Assembly (NCBI GenBank): GCA_905221605.1
Contig: CAJNDS010001261.1
Coordinates: forward strand, 1 to 25,885
Origin: Symbiodinium natans
Taxonomy: Eukaryota > Sar > Dinophyceae > Suessiales > Symbiodiniaceae
DNA length: 25,885 nt
Direction: 5' to 3'
This document shows, piece by piece, positions 1-9,543 of the stretch. Positions within the stretch are counted from its first letter, which is position 1. The number at the start of each line of letters is the position of its first letter. Under the pieces are notes generated by a model. It was not told the DNA's origin. It searched no databases and saw only the letters and a program-made list of their open reading frames with translations. The position numbers were made by a program, and so were the translations under genes.

Positions 1-584
1 TATGATTTGCTGGTATCTGTGCGAGGCATGAAAAGATGTACGATTTGTTGCTTATGATTTGCTGGTATCTGTGCGAGGCATGAAAAGATTTACGATTTGT
101 TGCCTATGATTTGCTGGTATCTGTGCGAGGCATGAAAAGATATACGATTTGTTGCCTATGATTTGCTGGTATCTGTGCGAGGCATGAAAAGATGTACGAT
201 TTGTTGCCTATGATTTGCTGGTATCTGTGCGAGGCATGAAAAGATGTACGATTTGTTGCCTATGATTTGCTGGTATCTGTGCGAGGCGTGAAAAAATGTA
301 CGATTTGTTGCCCATGATTTGCTGGTATCTCTGCGAAGCATGAAAAGATGTACGTTTTGTTGCTTATGATTTGCTGGTATCTGTGCGAAGCATGAAAAGA
401 TGTACGATTTGTTGCCTATGATTGGCTGGTATCTGTGCGCGGCATGAAAACATGTACGATTTGTTGCCTATGATTTGCTGGTATCTGTGCAAGGCATGAA
501 AAGATGTACGATTTGTTGCCTATGATTTGCTGGTATCTGTGCGAGGCATGAAAAGATGTACGATTTGTTGCCTATGATTTGCTG
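1..584 (+). repeat. Opening tract of near-consensus units
   Basis: About eleven units in good 52-bp register, starting mid-array. They carry single substitutions such as ATTTACG, GATATACG and CCCATG. One unit at about 325-366 has the TCTCTGCGAAGC change followed by GTTGCTT. The same linked changes mark the repeated units of the 13000-21041 domain, so this is an outlying member of that variant family about 12.7 kb away. No gene or other signal is present. Confidence 0.85.
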
Positions 585-1032
585 GTATCGTGCGAGGCAA
601 TGAAAAGATGTACGATTTGGGTTGCCGATTATTGCCTGGATTTGTGCGAGGCATGAAAAGATTTACGATTTTTGTGCCTATGATTCTGGTATCTGTGCGA
701 GGCATGAAAGATGTACGATTGTTTGCCTGTGATTTGCTGGTATCTGTGCGAGGCATGAAAAATGACGATTTGTTGCCTATGATTTGCTGGTATCTGTGCG
801 AGGCATGAAAAAGAATGCACGATTTTGTTGCCTATGCTTTGCTGGTATCGTGCGAGGCATGAAAGATGTACATTGTTGCTATGATTTGTTTGTACTGTGC
901 GAGCAGAAAGATGTACGATTTGTGCGCTATGAAGTTTTGCTGTCTCTGAGTGGCGAGGCATGAAAAACATGTCGTTTTGTTGCTATGAATTTTGGCTGTA
1001 TTCACTTGTGCGAGGCATGAAAAAATAATGTA
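585..1032 (+). repeat. Disrupted patch 1: indel-rich satellite units
   Basis: Register is lost repeatedly by one- to three-base insertions and deletions, for example GTATCG for GTATCTG, GATTTGGGTTGCC, GAAAGATG for GAAAAGATG and TGCTATGAATTTTGGC. Landmarks such as GTGCGAGGCATG remain recognisable throughout, so this is the same satellite. The scrambled frames produce spurious ORFs on both strands. The units on either side are almost perfect, which makes the edges sharp. Either a locally decayed island or uncorrected long-read error. Confidence 0.85.
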
Positions 1033-1077
1033 GATTTGTTGCCTATGATTTGCTGGTATCTGTGCGAGGCATGAAAA

Positions 1078-1273
1078 GATGTACGATTTGTTGCCTATGA
1101 TTTGCTGGTATCTATGCGAGGCATGAAAAGATCTACGATTTCTTGTCTATGATTTGTTGGTATCTGTGCGAGGCATGAAAAGATGTAAGATTTGTTGCCT
1201 ATGATTTGCTGGTATCTGTGCGAGGCATGAAAAGATGTACGATTTGTTGCCTATGATTTGCTGGTATCTGTGC
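1078..1273 (+). repeat. Duplicated block J, copy 1
   Basis: Contains the rare unit series TCTATGCG, GATCTACG, TTTCTTGTC, TTTGTTGG, GATGTAAG. The same series recurs at 19640-19835 at a constant offset of 18562 bp (357 units minus 2 bp). By eye the 196 bp match base for base. It ends where this copy takes on TGCCAGG, the first distinctive change of block A. Confidence 0.85.
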
Positions 1274-1445
1274 CAGGCATGAAAAAAGGTACGATTTGTT
1301 GTCTATGATTTGCTGGTATCTATGCGAGACATGAAAAGATGTACGATTTGTTGCCTATGATTTGCTGGTATCTGCGTGAGGCATGAAAAGATATACGATT
1401 TGTTGCCTATGATTTGCTGGTATCTGTGCGAGGCATGAAAAGATG
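1181..1445 (+). repeat. Duplicated block A, copy 1
   Basis: Five units with rare changes in fixed order: GATGTAAG, then TGCCAGGCATGAAAAAAGG, GTTGTC, CTATGCGAGACATG, then TCTGCGTGAGG and GATATACG. The same series, apparently identical over 265 bp, is at 25621-25885. Within this copy it overlaps the end of block J and leads directly into block B. Confidence 0.92.
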
Positions 1446-1752
1446 TACGATTTGTTGCCTATGATTTGCTGGTATCTGTGCGAGGCATGAAAAGATGAAC
1501 GATTTGTTGTCTATGATTTGATGGTATCTGTGCGAGGCATGAAAAGATGAACGATTTGTTGCCTATGATTTGCTGGTATCTGTACGAGGCATGAAAAGAT
1601 GGACGATTTGTTGCCTATGATTTGCTGGTATCTGTGCGAGGCATGAAAAGATGAACGATTTGCCGCCTATGATTTGCTGGTATCTGTGCGAGGCATGAAA
1701 AGATGTACGATTTGTTGCCTATGATTTGCTGGTATCTGTGCGAGGCATGAAA
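1400..1752 (+). repeat. Duplicated block B, copy 1
   Basis: Seven units carrying GATGAACG, TTTGATGG (1518), GATGAACG, TGTACGAGG, GATGGACG, GATGAACG and TTTGCCGCC (1658). The series recurs at 7793-8145 at a constant offset of 6393 bp. I see one mismatch, GTTGTC here against GTTGCC there. The offset is 123 units minus 3 bp. Confidence 0.9.
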
Positions 1753-1931
1753 AGATGTACGATTTGTTGCCTATGATTTGCTGGTATCTGTGCGAGGCAT
1801 GAAAAGATGTACGATTTGTTGCCTATGATTTGCTGGTATCTGTGCGAGGCATGAAAAGATATAAGATTTGATGCTTATGATTTACTGATATCTGTGCGAG
1901 GCATGAAAAGATGTACGATTTGTTGCCTATG

Positions 1932-2555
1932 ATTTGCTGGTATCTGTGCGAGGCATGAAAAGATGTACGTTTTGTTGCCTATGATTTGCTGGTATCTGTG
2001 CGAGGCATGAAAAGATGTACGATTTGTTGCCTTTTGATTTGCTGGTATCTGTGCGAGACATGAAAAGATGCACGATTTGTTACCTATGATTTGCTGGTAT
2101 CTGTGCGAGGCATGAAAAGACGTACGATTTGTTGCCTATGATTTACTGGTATCTGTGCGAGGCATGAAAAGATGTACGATTTGCTGCCTATGATTTGCTG
2201 GTATCTGTACGAGGCATGAAAAGATGTATGATTTGTTGCCTATGATTTGCTGGTATCTATGCGAGGCATGAAAAGATGTACGATTTGTTGCCTATGATTT
2301 GCTGGTATCTGTGAGAGGCATGAAAAGATGTAAGATTTGGTGCCTGTGATTTGCTGGTATCTGTGCGAGGCATGAAAAGATGTACGATTTGTTGCCTATG
2401 ATTTGCTGGTATCTGTGCGAGGCATGAAAAGATGTACGATTTGTTGCCTATGATTTGCTGGTATCTATGCGAGGCATGAAAAGATGGACGATTTGTTGCC
2501 TATGATTTGCTGGTATCTGTGCGAGGCATGAAAAGATGTACGATTTGTTGCCTAT
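1932..2555 (+). repeat. Duplicated block C, copy 1 (12-unit, 624 bp)
   Basis: Exactly twelve units with a rich series of rare variants: GTACGTTTTG, GCCTTTTGATTT, CGAGACATG, GATGCACG, GTTACC, GACGTACG, TTTACTGG, TTTGCTGCC, TGTACGAGG, GATGTATG, CTATGCG, TGTGAGAGG, GATGTAAGATTTGGTGCCTG and GATGGACG. The same series is at 15331-15954 with a constant offset of 13399 bp and no mismatch that I could find. The right edge is abrupt: the next bases enter disrupted patch 2. Confidence 0.93.
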
Positions 2556-2710
2556 TATTGCTGGTAATCTTTGCAGGATTAAAAGATGAACGCTTTGTTG
2601 ATATGATTTGCTGGTATCCTGGGCGCGAACCATTAAAGATCTACTATTTGTGTCTATGATTTGCTGCATCTATGCGAGGCATGAAAGTTTATACGATATG
2701 TTACCTAATG
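2556..2710 (+). repeat. Disrupted patch 2
   Basis: About three units with unique indels: CCTATTATTGC, GGTAATCTTTGCAGG, GTATCCTGGGCGCG and GAACCATTAAAG. It abuts the right edge of block C copy 1. The other copy of block C has normal units at the matching place, so the disruption arose after the duplication or is an artefact. Confidence 0.8.
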
Positions 2711-3199
2711 ATTTGCTGGTATCTGTGCGAGGCATGAAAAGATGTATGATTTGTTGCCTATGATTTGCTGGTATCTGTGCGAAGCATGAAAAGATGTACG
2801 ATTTGTTACCTATGATTTGCTGGTATCTGTGCGAGGCATGAAAAGATGTACGATTTGTTGCCTATGATTTGGTGGTATCTGTGCGAGGCATGAAAAGATA
2901 TACGATTTGTTGTCTATGATTTGCTGGCATCTATGCGAGGCATGAAAAGATGCAAGATTTGTTGCCTATGATTTGCTGGTATCTGTGCGAGGCATGAATA
3001 GATGTACGATTTGTTGCCTATGATTTGCTGGTATCTATGCGAGGCATGAAAAGATATACGATTTGTTGCCTATGATTTGCTGGTATCTGTGCTAGGCACG
3101 AAAAGATGAACGATTTGTTGCCTATGATTTGCTGGAATCTGTGCAAGGCATGAAAAGGTATACGATTTGTTGCCTATGATTTGCTGGTATCTGTGCGAG
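2711..3199 (+). repeat. Ordinary satellite tract with TTTGGTGG/GGCATCTATGCG variants
   Basis: About nine units in register. At 2870-3005 it carries the ordered variants TTTGGTGG, GATATACG, GTTGTC, CTGGCATCTATGCG, a GCAAG or GTAAG unit and CATGAATAGATG. This series recurs at 5421-5545, 5770-5910 and, damaged, at about 6281-6410. It is the remote copy of the 7-unit repeat. Nothing other than satellite is present. Confidence 0.8.
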
Positions 3200-4023
3200 G
3201 CATGAAAAGATGTAAGATTTGTTGCCTGTGATTTGCTGGTATCTGTGCGAAGCATGAAAAGATGTATGATTTGTTGCCTATGATTTGCTGGTATCTGTGC
3301 GAGGCATGAAACATGTACGATTTGCTGTCTATGATTTGCTGGTATCTGTGCGAGACATGAAAAGATGTACGATATGTTGCCTATGATTTCCTGGTATCTG
3401 TGCGAGGCATGAAAAGATGTACGATTTGTTGCCTATGATTTGCTGGTATCTGTGCGAGGCATGAAAAGATATACGATTTGTTGCCCATGATTTGCTGGTA
3501 TCTGTGCGAGGCATGAAAAGATGAACGATTTGTTGCCTATGATTTGCTGGTATCTGTGCGAGGCATGAAACAATGTACGATTTGTGATTTGCTGGTATCT
3601 GTGCAAGTAATGAAAAAATGATCGATTTGATGCTCATGATTTGCTTATCTGTGCGAGGCATGAAAAGATGTTCAATTTCTTGCCTATGATTTGCTGGTAT
3701 CTATGCGAGGCATGAAAAGATGTAGGATTTATTGCCTATGATTTGCTGGTATCTGTGCGAGGCATGAAAAGATATACGATTTGTTGCCTATGATTTGCTG
3801 GTATCTGTGCGAGGCATGAAAAGATGTACGATTTGTTGTCTATGATTTGCTGGTATCTGTGCGAGGCATGAAAAGATACACGATTTGGGTGCGAGGCATG
3901 AATGAAAAGATGTAAGATTTTTTGTCTATGATTTGCTGGTATCTGTGCGAGGCATGAAAAGATGTACGATTTGTTGTCTATGATTTGCTGGTATCTGTGC
4001 GAGGCATGAAAAGATGTACGATT
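3200..4023 (+). repeat. Duplicated block D, copy 1
   Basis: Holds a series with unusual deletions that cannot be chance: CATGAAACATG (about 3306), GATATGTTGCC, CATGAAACAATG followed by GATTTGTGATTTGC (3571), TTTGATGCTCATG, TTTGCTTATCTG, CAATTTCTTGCC, GTAGGATTTATTG and GATTTGGGTGCGAGG (about 3881) followed by CATGAATGAAAAG. Copy 2 at 6540-7480 has them all in the same order. The offset is 3405 bp at the left, 3509 in the middle and 3457 at the right, so copy 2 has two extra units and then lacks one. Confidence 0.9.
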
Positions 4024-4108
4024 TATTGCCTATGATTTGCTGGTATCTGTGCGAGGCATGAAAAGATGTACGATTTGTTGCCTATGATTTGCTGGTATCT
4101 ATGCGAGG

Positions 4109-4320
4109 CATGAAAGAGCCATGATTTGCTGGTATCGTGTGAGGCATGACAAGATGATACGTGTGTTGCCTATGATTGCTGGTATCTGGGCGAGCATGAA
4201 AGATGTAACGATTTGTTGCCTATGATTGCTGATATCTATGCTAGGCATGAAAGATGTACGATTTGTTGGCCTATGATTTGCTGGTATCTGTACTAGGCAT
4301 GAAAAGATATACTATTGGTT
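4109..4320 (+). repeat. Disrupted patch 3
   Basis: Four or so units with scattered indels: CATGAAAGAGCCATG joining two units, GACAAGATGATACGTG, GATTGCTGG, GGGCGAGCATG, GATGTAACG and GTTGGCC. Landmarks still identify the satellite. Units before and after are near consensus. Confidence 0.8.
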
Positions 4321-4816
4321 GCCTATGATTTGCTGGTATCTGTGCGAGGCATGAAAAGATGTACGATTTGTTGTCTATGATTTGCTGGTATCTGTGCGAG
4401 GCATGAAAAGATGTACGATTTGTTACCTATGATTTGCTGGTATCTGTGCGAGGCATGAAAAGATGCACGATTTGTTGCCTATGATTTGCTGGTATGATTT
4501 GCTGGTATCTGTGCGAGGCATGAAAAGATGTACGATTTATTGCCTATGATTTGCTGGTATCTGTGCGAGGCATGAAAAGATGTACGATTTGTTGCCTATG
4601 ATTTGCTGGTATCTATGCGAGGCATGAAAAGATATCTGTGCTAGAGGCATGAAAAGATGTACGATTTGTTGCCTATGATTTGCTGGTATCTGTGCGAGGC
4701 ATGAAAAGATGTACGATTTATTGCCTATGATTTGCTGGTATCTGTGCGAGGCATGAAAAGATGTACGATTTGTTGCCTATGATTTGCTGGTATCTGTGCG
4801 AGGCATGAAAAGATGT
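4321..4816 (+). repeat. Near-consensus tract containing two rearranged units
   Basis: Mostly consensus units. At 4480-4505 the 13-mer TATGATTTGCTGG stands twice in direct succession. At about 4627-4650 a unit jumps from GAAAAGAT straight to ATCTGTGCTAGAGG, losing about 28 bp of the normal sequence. No other feature is seen. Confidence 0.85.
4480..4505 (+). repeat. 13-bp tandem duplication inside one unit
   Basis: TATGATTTGCTGG at 4480-4492 is repeated at 4493-4505 before the normal TATCTGTGCG continues. The duplication lies exactly on the internal subrepeat of the monomer and reads as a slippage or short unequal-exchange product. Confidence 0.95.
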
Positions 4817-5076
4817 ACGATTTGTTGCCTATGATTTGGTGGTATCTGTACGAGGCATGAAAAGATGAACGATTTGTTACCTATGATTTACTGGTATCCG
4901 TGCGAGGCATGAAAAGGCATACGATTTGTTGTCTATGATTTGCTGGTATCTGTGCGAGGCATGAAAAGATATACGATTTGTTGCCTATGATTTGCTGGTA
5001 TCTGTGCGAGGTACGAAAAGATGTACGATTTGTTGCCTATGATTTGCTGGTATCTGTGCGAGGCATGAAAAGATGT
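4817..5076 (+). repeat. Duplicated block E, copy 1
   Basis: Five units with TTTGGTGG, TGTACGAGG, GATGAACG, GTTACC, TTTACTGG, TATCCGTGCG, AAAAGGCATACG, GTTGTC, GATATACG and GAGGTACGAAAAG. The same order is found at 12009-12268 at an offset of 7192 bp with no visible mismatch. Partial relatives sharing TATCCGTGCG with AAAAGG are at 8440, 13885, 5211 and 18278. Confidence 0.9.
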
Positions 5077-5171
5077 ATGATTTATTGCCTATGATTTGCT
5101 GGTATCTGTGCGAGGCATGAAAAGATGTACGATTTGTTGCCTATGATTTGTTGGTATCTGTGCGAGGCATG

Positions 5172-5899
5172 AAAAGATGAACGATTTGTTGCCTATGATT
5201 TACTGGTATCCGTGCGAGGCATGAAAAGGTATACGATTTGTTGCCTATGATTTGCTGGTATCTATGCGAGGCATGAAAAGATATACGATTTGTTGCCTAT
5301 GATTTGCTGGTATCTGTGCGAGGCATGAAAAGATGTATGATTTGTTGCCTATGATTTGCTGGTATCTGTGCGAGGCATGAAAAGATGAACGATTTGTTGC
5401 CTATGATTTGGTGGTATCTGGGCGAGACATGAAAAGATATACGATTTGTTGTCTATGATTTGCTGGCATCTATGCGAGGCATGAAAAGATGTAAGATTTG
5501 TTCCCCATGATTTGCTGGTATCTGTGCGAGGCATGAATAGATGTATGATTTGTTGCCTATGATTTGCTGGTATCTGTGCGAGGCATGAAAAGATATACGA
5601 TTTGTTATCTATGATTTGCTGGCATCTGTGCGAGGCATGAAAAGATGTAAGATTTGTTGCCTATGATTTGCTGGTATCTGTGCGAGGCATGAAAAGATGT
5701 ATGATTTGTTGCCTATGATTTGCTGGTATCTGTGCGAGGCATGAAAAGATGTACGATTTGTTGCCTATGATTTGGTGGTATCTGGGCGAAATATGAAAAG
5801 ATATACGATTTGTTGTCTATGATTTGCTGGCATCTATGCGAGGCATGAAAAGATGTAAGATTTGTTGCCTATGATTTGCTGGTATCTGTGCGAGGCATG
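5172..5899 (+). repeat. Tandem 7-unit higher-order repeat (2 x 364 bp)
   Basis: Two successive 364-bp stretches, exactly seven monomers each. Both carry GATGTATG, TTTGGTGGTATCTGGGCG, GATATACG, GTTGTC, CTGGCATCTATGCG (5463 and 5827), GATGTAAG and CATGAATAGATG (5535 and 5899) in the same order. The early units of the two copies differ by several substitutions. A third, damaged version of the terminal motif appears near 6333-6401 and a remote one at 2924-2996. Confidence 0.88.
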
Positions 5900-6033
5900 A
5901 ATAGATGAATGATTTATTGCCTATGATTTGCTGGTATCTGTGCGAGGCATGAAAAGATGTACGATTTGTTACCTATGATTTGCTGGTATCTGTGCGAGGC
6001 ATGAAAAGATGAACGATTTGTTGCCTATGATTT

Positions 6034-6180
6034 ACTGGTACGGCGAGCATGACATATACGATTTGTTGCCTATGATTTGCTGGTAAATCGTGCGAGGCAT
6101 GAAAAGATTACGATTTGTTGCCTATGATTTGCTGTATTGTGCGAGGCTGTTGAAAATGATGATTTGTTGCCTAGGGCTGG
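6034..6180 (+). repeat. Disrupted patch 4
   Basis: Units shortened by unique indels: GGTACGGCGAGCATGACATATACG, GGTAAATCGTGCG, GATTACG, GCTGTATTGTGCG, GGCTGTTGAAAATG and GCCTAGGGCTGG. A second small cluster of deletions follows at 6350-6395 (CATGAAAGATG, GATTGCTGG, GGTACTTGCG). The surrounding family is that of the 7-unit repeat. Confidence 0.8.
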
Positions 6181-6539
6181 TATCTGTGCGAAGCATGAAA
6201 AGATGTACGATTTGTTGCCTATGATTTGCTGGTATCTGTGCGAGGCATGAAAAGATGTACGATTTGATGCCTATGATTTGGTGGTATCTGTGCGAGGCAT
6301 GAAAAGACATACGATTTATTGTCTATGATTTGCTGGCATCTATGCGAGGCATGAAAGATGTAAGATTTGTTGCCTATGATTGCTGGTACTTGCGAGGCAT
6401 GAATGGATGTACGATTTGTTGCCTATGATTTGCTGGTATCTGTGCGAGGCATGAAAAGATGGACGATTTGTTGCCTATGATTTGCTGGCATCTGTGCGAG
6501 GCATGAAAACATGTACGATTTGTTGCCTATGATTTGCTG

Positions 6540-7480
6540 GTATCTGTGCGAGGCATGAAAAGATGTACGATTTGTTGCCTATGATTTGCTGGTATCTGTG
6601 CGAGACATGAAAAGATGTAAGATTTGTTGCCTGTGATTTGTTGGTATCTGTGCGAAGCATGAAAAGATGTATGATTTGTTGCCTATGATTTGCTGGTATC
6701 TGTGCGAGGCATGAAACATGTACGATTTGTTGTCTATGATTTGCTGGTATCTGTGCGAGACATGAAAAGATGTACGATTTGTTGCCTGTGATTTGCTGAT
6801 ATCTGTGCGAGGCATGAAAAGATGAACGATTTGTTGCCTATGATTTGCTGGTATCTGTGCGAGGCATGAAAAGATGTACGATATGTTGCCTATGATTTGC
6901 TGGTATCTGGGCGAGGCATGAAAAGATATACGATTTGTTGCCTATGATTTGCTGGTATCTGTGCGAGGCATGAAAAGATATACGATTTGTTGCCCATGAT
7001 TTGCTGGTATCTGTGCGAGGCATGAAAAGATGTACGATTTGTTGCCTATGATTTGCTGGTATCTGTGCGAGGCATGAAACAATGTACGATTTGTGATTTG
7101 CTGGTATCTGTACAAGCAATGAAAAAATGTTCGATTTGATGCTCATGATTTGCTTATCTGTGCGAGGCATGAAAAGATGTACAATTTCTTGCCTATGATT
7201 TGCTGGTATCTGTGCGAGGCATGAAAAGATGTAGGATTTATTGCCTATGATTTGCTGGTATCTGTGCGAGGCATGAAAAGATGTACGATTTGTTGCCTAT
7301 GATTTGCTGGTATCTGAACGAGGCATGAAAAGATACACGATTTGGGTGCGAGGCATGAATGAAAAGATGTACGATTTTTTGTCTATGATTTGCTGGTATC
7401 TGTGCGAGGCATGAAAAGATGAACGATTTGTTGTCTATGATTTGCTGGTATCTGTGCGAGGCATGAAAAGATGTACGATT
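6540..7480 (+). repeat. Duplicated block D, copy 2
   Basis: This copy joins two partners. Its left part (about 6540-6981) matches copy 3 at 10988-11434 at a constant offset of 4453 bp, with TTTGCTGG against TTTCCTGG as the one difference I found. Its right part, from the CATGAAACAATG deletion at 7080 to GATTTGGGTGCGAGG at about 7338, matches copy 1. Relative to copy 1 it has two additional units before the GATATGTTGCC unit and one fewer after the GTAGGATTTATTG unit. Confidence 0.9.
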
Positions 7481-7792
7481 TGTTGCCTATGATTTGCTGG
7501 TATCTGTGCGAGGCATGAAAAGATGCACGATTTGTTGCCTATGATTTGCTGGTATCTATGCGAGGCATGAAAAAGATGTACGATTTGTTCCCCATGATTT
7601 GCTGGTATCTGTGTGAGGCATGAAAAGATGTACGATTTGTTGCCTATGATTTGCTGGTATCTGTGCGAGGCATGAAAAGATGTACGATTTGTTGCCTATG
7701 ATTTGCTGATATCTGTGCGAGGCATGAAAAGATGTACGATTTGTTGCCTATGATTTGCTGGTATCTGTGCGAGGCATGAAAAGATGTACGAT
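7481..7792 (+). repeat. Near-consensus tract
   Basis: Six units in register. Variants seen are GATGCACG, CTATGCG, a GAAAAAGATG one-base insertion, GTTCCCCATG, TGTGTGAGG and GCTGATATC. GTTCCCCATG is shared with the unit at about 5512. No other signal. Confidence 0.85.
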
Positions 7793-8145
7793 TTGTTGCC
7801 TATGATTTGCTGGTATCTGTGCGAGGCATGAAAAGATGTACGATTTGTTGCCTATGATTTGCTGGTATCTGTGCGAGGCATGAAAAGATGAACGATTTGT
7901 TGCCTATGATTTGATGGTATCTGTGCGAGGCATGAAAAGATGAACGATTTGTTGCCTATGATTTGCTGGTATCTGTACGAGGCATGAAAAGATGGACGAT
8001 TTGTTGCCTATGATTTGCTGGTATCTGTGCGAGGCATGAAAAGATGAACGATTTGCCGCCTATGATTTGCTGGTATCTGTGCGAGGCATGAAAAGATGTA
8101 CGATTTGTTGCCTATGATTTGCTGGTATCTGTGCGAGGCATGAAA
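7793..8145 (+). repeat. Duplicated block B, copy 2
   Basis: Matches 1400-1752 through TTTGATGG (7911), TGTACGAGG, GATGGACG and TTTGCCGCC (8051). It ends at an irregular unit (AAAAGGATATTACGAATTTTG, 8142-8162) that has no counterpart in copy 1. Confidence 0.9.
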
Positions 8146-8439
8146 AGGATATTACGAATTTTGCCTATGATTTGTTGGTATCTGTGCGAGGCATGAAAAC
8201 ATGTACGATTTGTTGCCTATGATTTGCTGGTATCTGTGCGAGGCATGAAAAGATGTACGATTTGTTGCCTATGATTTGCTGGTATCTGTGCGAGGCATGA
8301 AAAGATGTAGGATTTGTTGCCTATGATTTGCTGGTATCTGTGCGAGGCATGAAAAGATGAACGATTTGTTGCCTATGATTTGGTGGTATCTGTGCGAGGC
8401 ATGAAAAGATGAACGGTTTGTTGCCTATGATTTACTGGT

Positions 8440-8668
8440 ATCCGTGCGAGGCATGAAAAGGCATACGATTTGTTGTCTATGATTTGCTGGAATCTGTGCG
8501 AGGCATGAAAGGATGTACGATTTGTTGCCTATGATTTGCTGGAATCTGTGCAAGGTATGAAAAGATGTACGATTTGTTGTCTGTGATTTGCTGGTATCTG
8601 TGCGAGGCATGAAAAGATGTACGATTTGTTGCCTATGATTTGCTGGTATCTGTGCGAGGCATGAAAAG
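8440..8668 (+). repeat. Duplicated block E-prime, copy 1
   Basis: Carries TATCCGTGCG, AAAAGGCATACG, GTTGTC, CATGAAAGGATG, CTGGAATCTGTGCAAGGTATG (8541-8561) and GTTGTCTGTG. The series recurs at 13885-14113 at offset 5445 bp with a few mismatches (CTGGAATC here against CTGGTATC there; CGAGGC against CGAGAC). It shares its first two variants with block E, so it is probably a diverged relative. Confidence 0.85.
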
Positions 8669-8764
8669 ATGCACGATTTGTTGCCTATGATTTGCTGGTA
8701 TCTGTGCGAGGCATGAAAAGATGAACGATTGGTTACGTATGATTTGCTGGTATCTGTGCGAGGC

Positions 8765-8960
8765 ATGAAAAGATGCAGGCTGTGGGATTTGTTGCCTATG
8801 GTTTGCTGGTATTTGTGCGAGGCACACGGCGATGTACGATTTGTTGCCTGTGATTTGCTGGTATCTATGCGAGGCATGAAAAGATGTGCGATTTGTTGCC
8901 TATGATTTGCTGGTATCTGTGCGTGCCTCTCGGTTGCCTATGATTTGCTGGTATTTGTGC
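8765..8960 (+). repeat. Rearranged units with sequence not found in other units
   Basis: Three neighbouring units carry novel short stretches. GATGCAGGCTGTGGGATTTG at 8772-8791 replaces the GTAC region. GGCACACGGCGATG at 8821-8834 replaces CATGAAAAG. GTGCGTGCCTCTCGGTTGCC at 8920-8939 has lost the core and holds TGCCTC, the reverse complement of GAGGCA. Unlike the indel patches, the flanking bases here are otherwise clean. A micro-inversion or template switch is possible; I cannot tell. Confidence 0.7.
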
Positions 8961-9119
8961 GAGGTATGAAAGGTTATACGATTTGTTACCTGTGATTTGC
9001 TGGTATCTGTGCAAGGCATGAAAAGATGTACAATGTGTTGCCTGTGATTTGCTGGTATCTGTCCGAGGCATGAAAAGATGTACAATGTGTTGCCTGTGAT
9101 TTGCTGGTATCTGTGCGAG

Positions 9120-9359
9120 GCATGAAAAGATGCGTACGTTTTTTTGCCTATCATTTATTTGCTGCTATCTGTGCGAGGCATGAAAAGATGTAAGATTTGT
9201 TGCCCATGATTTGCTGATATCTGTGCGAGGCTACGATTTGTTGCCTATGATTTGCTGGTATCTGTGCGAAGCATGAAAAGATGTACGACTTGTTGCCTAC
9301 GATTTGCCGGTATCCGTGCGAGGCATGAAAAGATAGATGTACGATTTGTTGCCTATGAT
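9120..9359 (+). repeat. Mildly disrupted tract
   Basis: Contains GATGCGTACGTTTTTTTGCC, a TCATTTATTTGCTGC insertion, a truncated unit GCGAGGCTACGATTTG (about 9224, lacking the CATGAAAAGATG part), TACGACTTG, GATTTGCCGG and GATAGATGTACG. All are short changes on the satellite background. Confidence 0.75.
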
Positions 9360-9540
9360 TTGCTGGTATCTGTGCGAGGCATGAAAAGATGACGATTTAT
9401 TGCCGACGATTGCCTGTATCTGTGCGAGGCATGAAACAAATTACGTTTTGTTGCCTATGATTTGCTGGTATCTGTGCGAGGCATGAACAAATTCACGATT
9501 TGTTGCCTATGATTTGCTGGTATCTGTGCGAGGTTTGTTG
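9360..9540 (+). repeat. Duplicated block G, copy 1
   Basis: Carries GATGACGATTTATTGCC (9388), CGATTGCCTGTATC, CATGAAACAAATTACG, CATGAACAAATTCACG (9483) and the 35-bp unit GAGGTTTGTTGCC. All recur at an offset of 968 bp (19 units minus 20 bp) in copy 2. Because the indels are shared, they are real mutations that predate the duplication. Confidence 0.9.
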
Positions 9541-9543
9541 CCT
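9531..9543 (+). repeat. 35-bp truncated unit, site 1
   Basis: AGGTTTGTTGCCT joins GCGAGG directly to TTTGTTGCC, a 17-bp deletion of monomer positions 27-43. The following unit has GATGTTCG, as at site 3. Confidence 0.93.
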
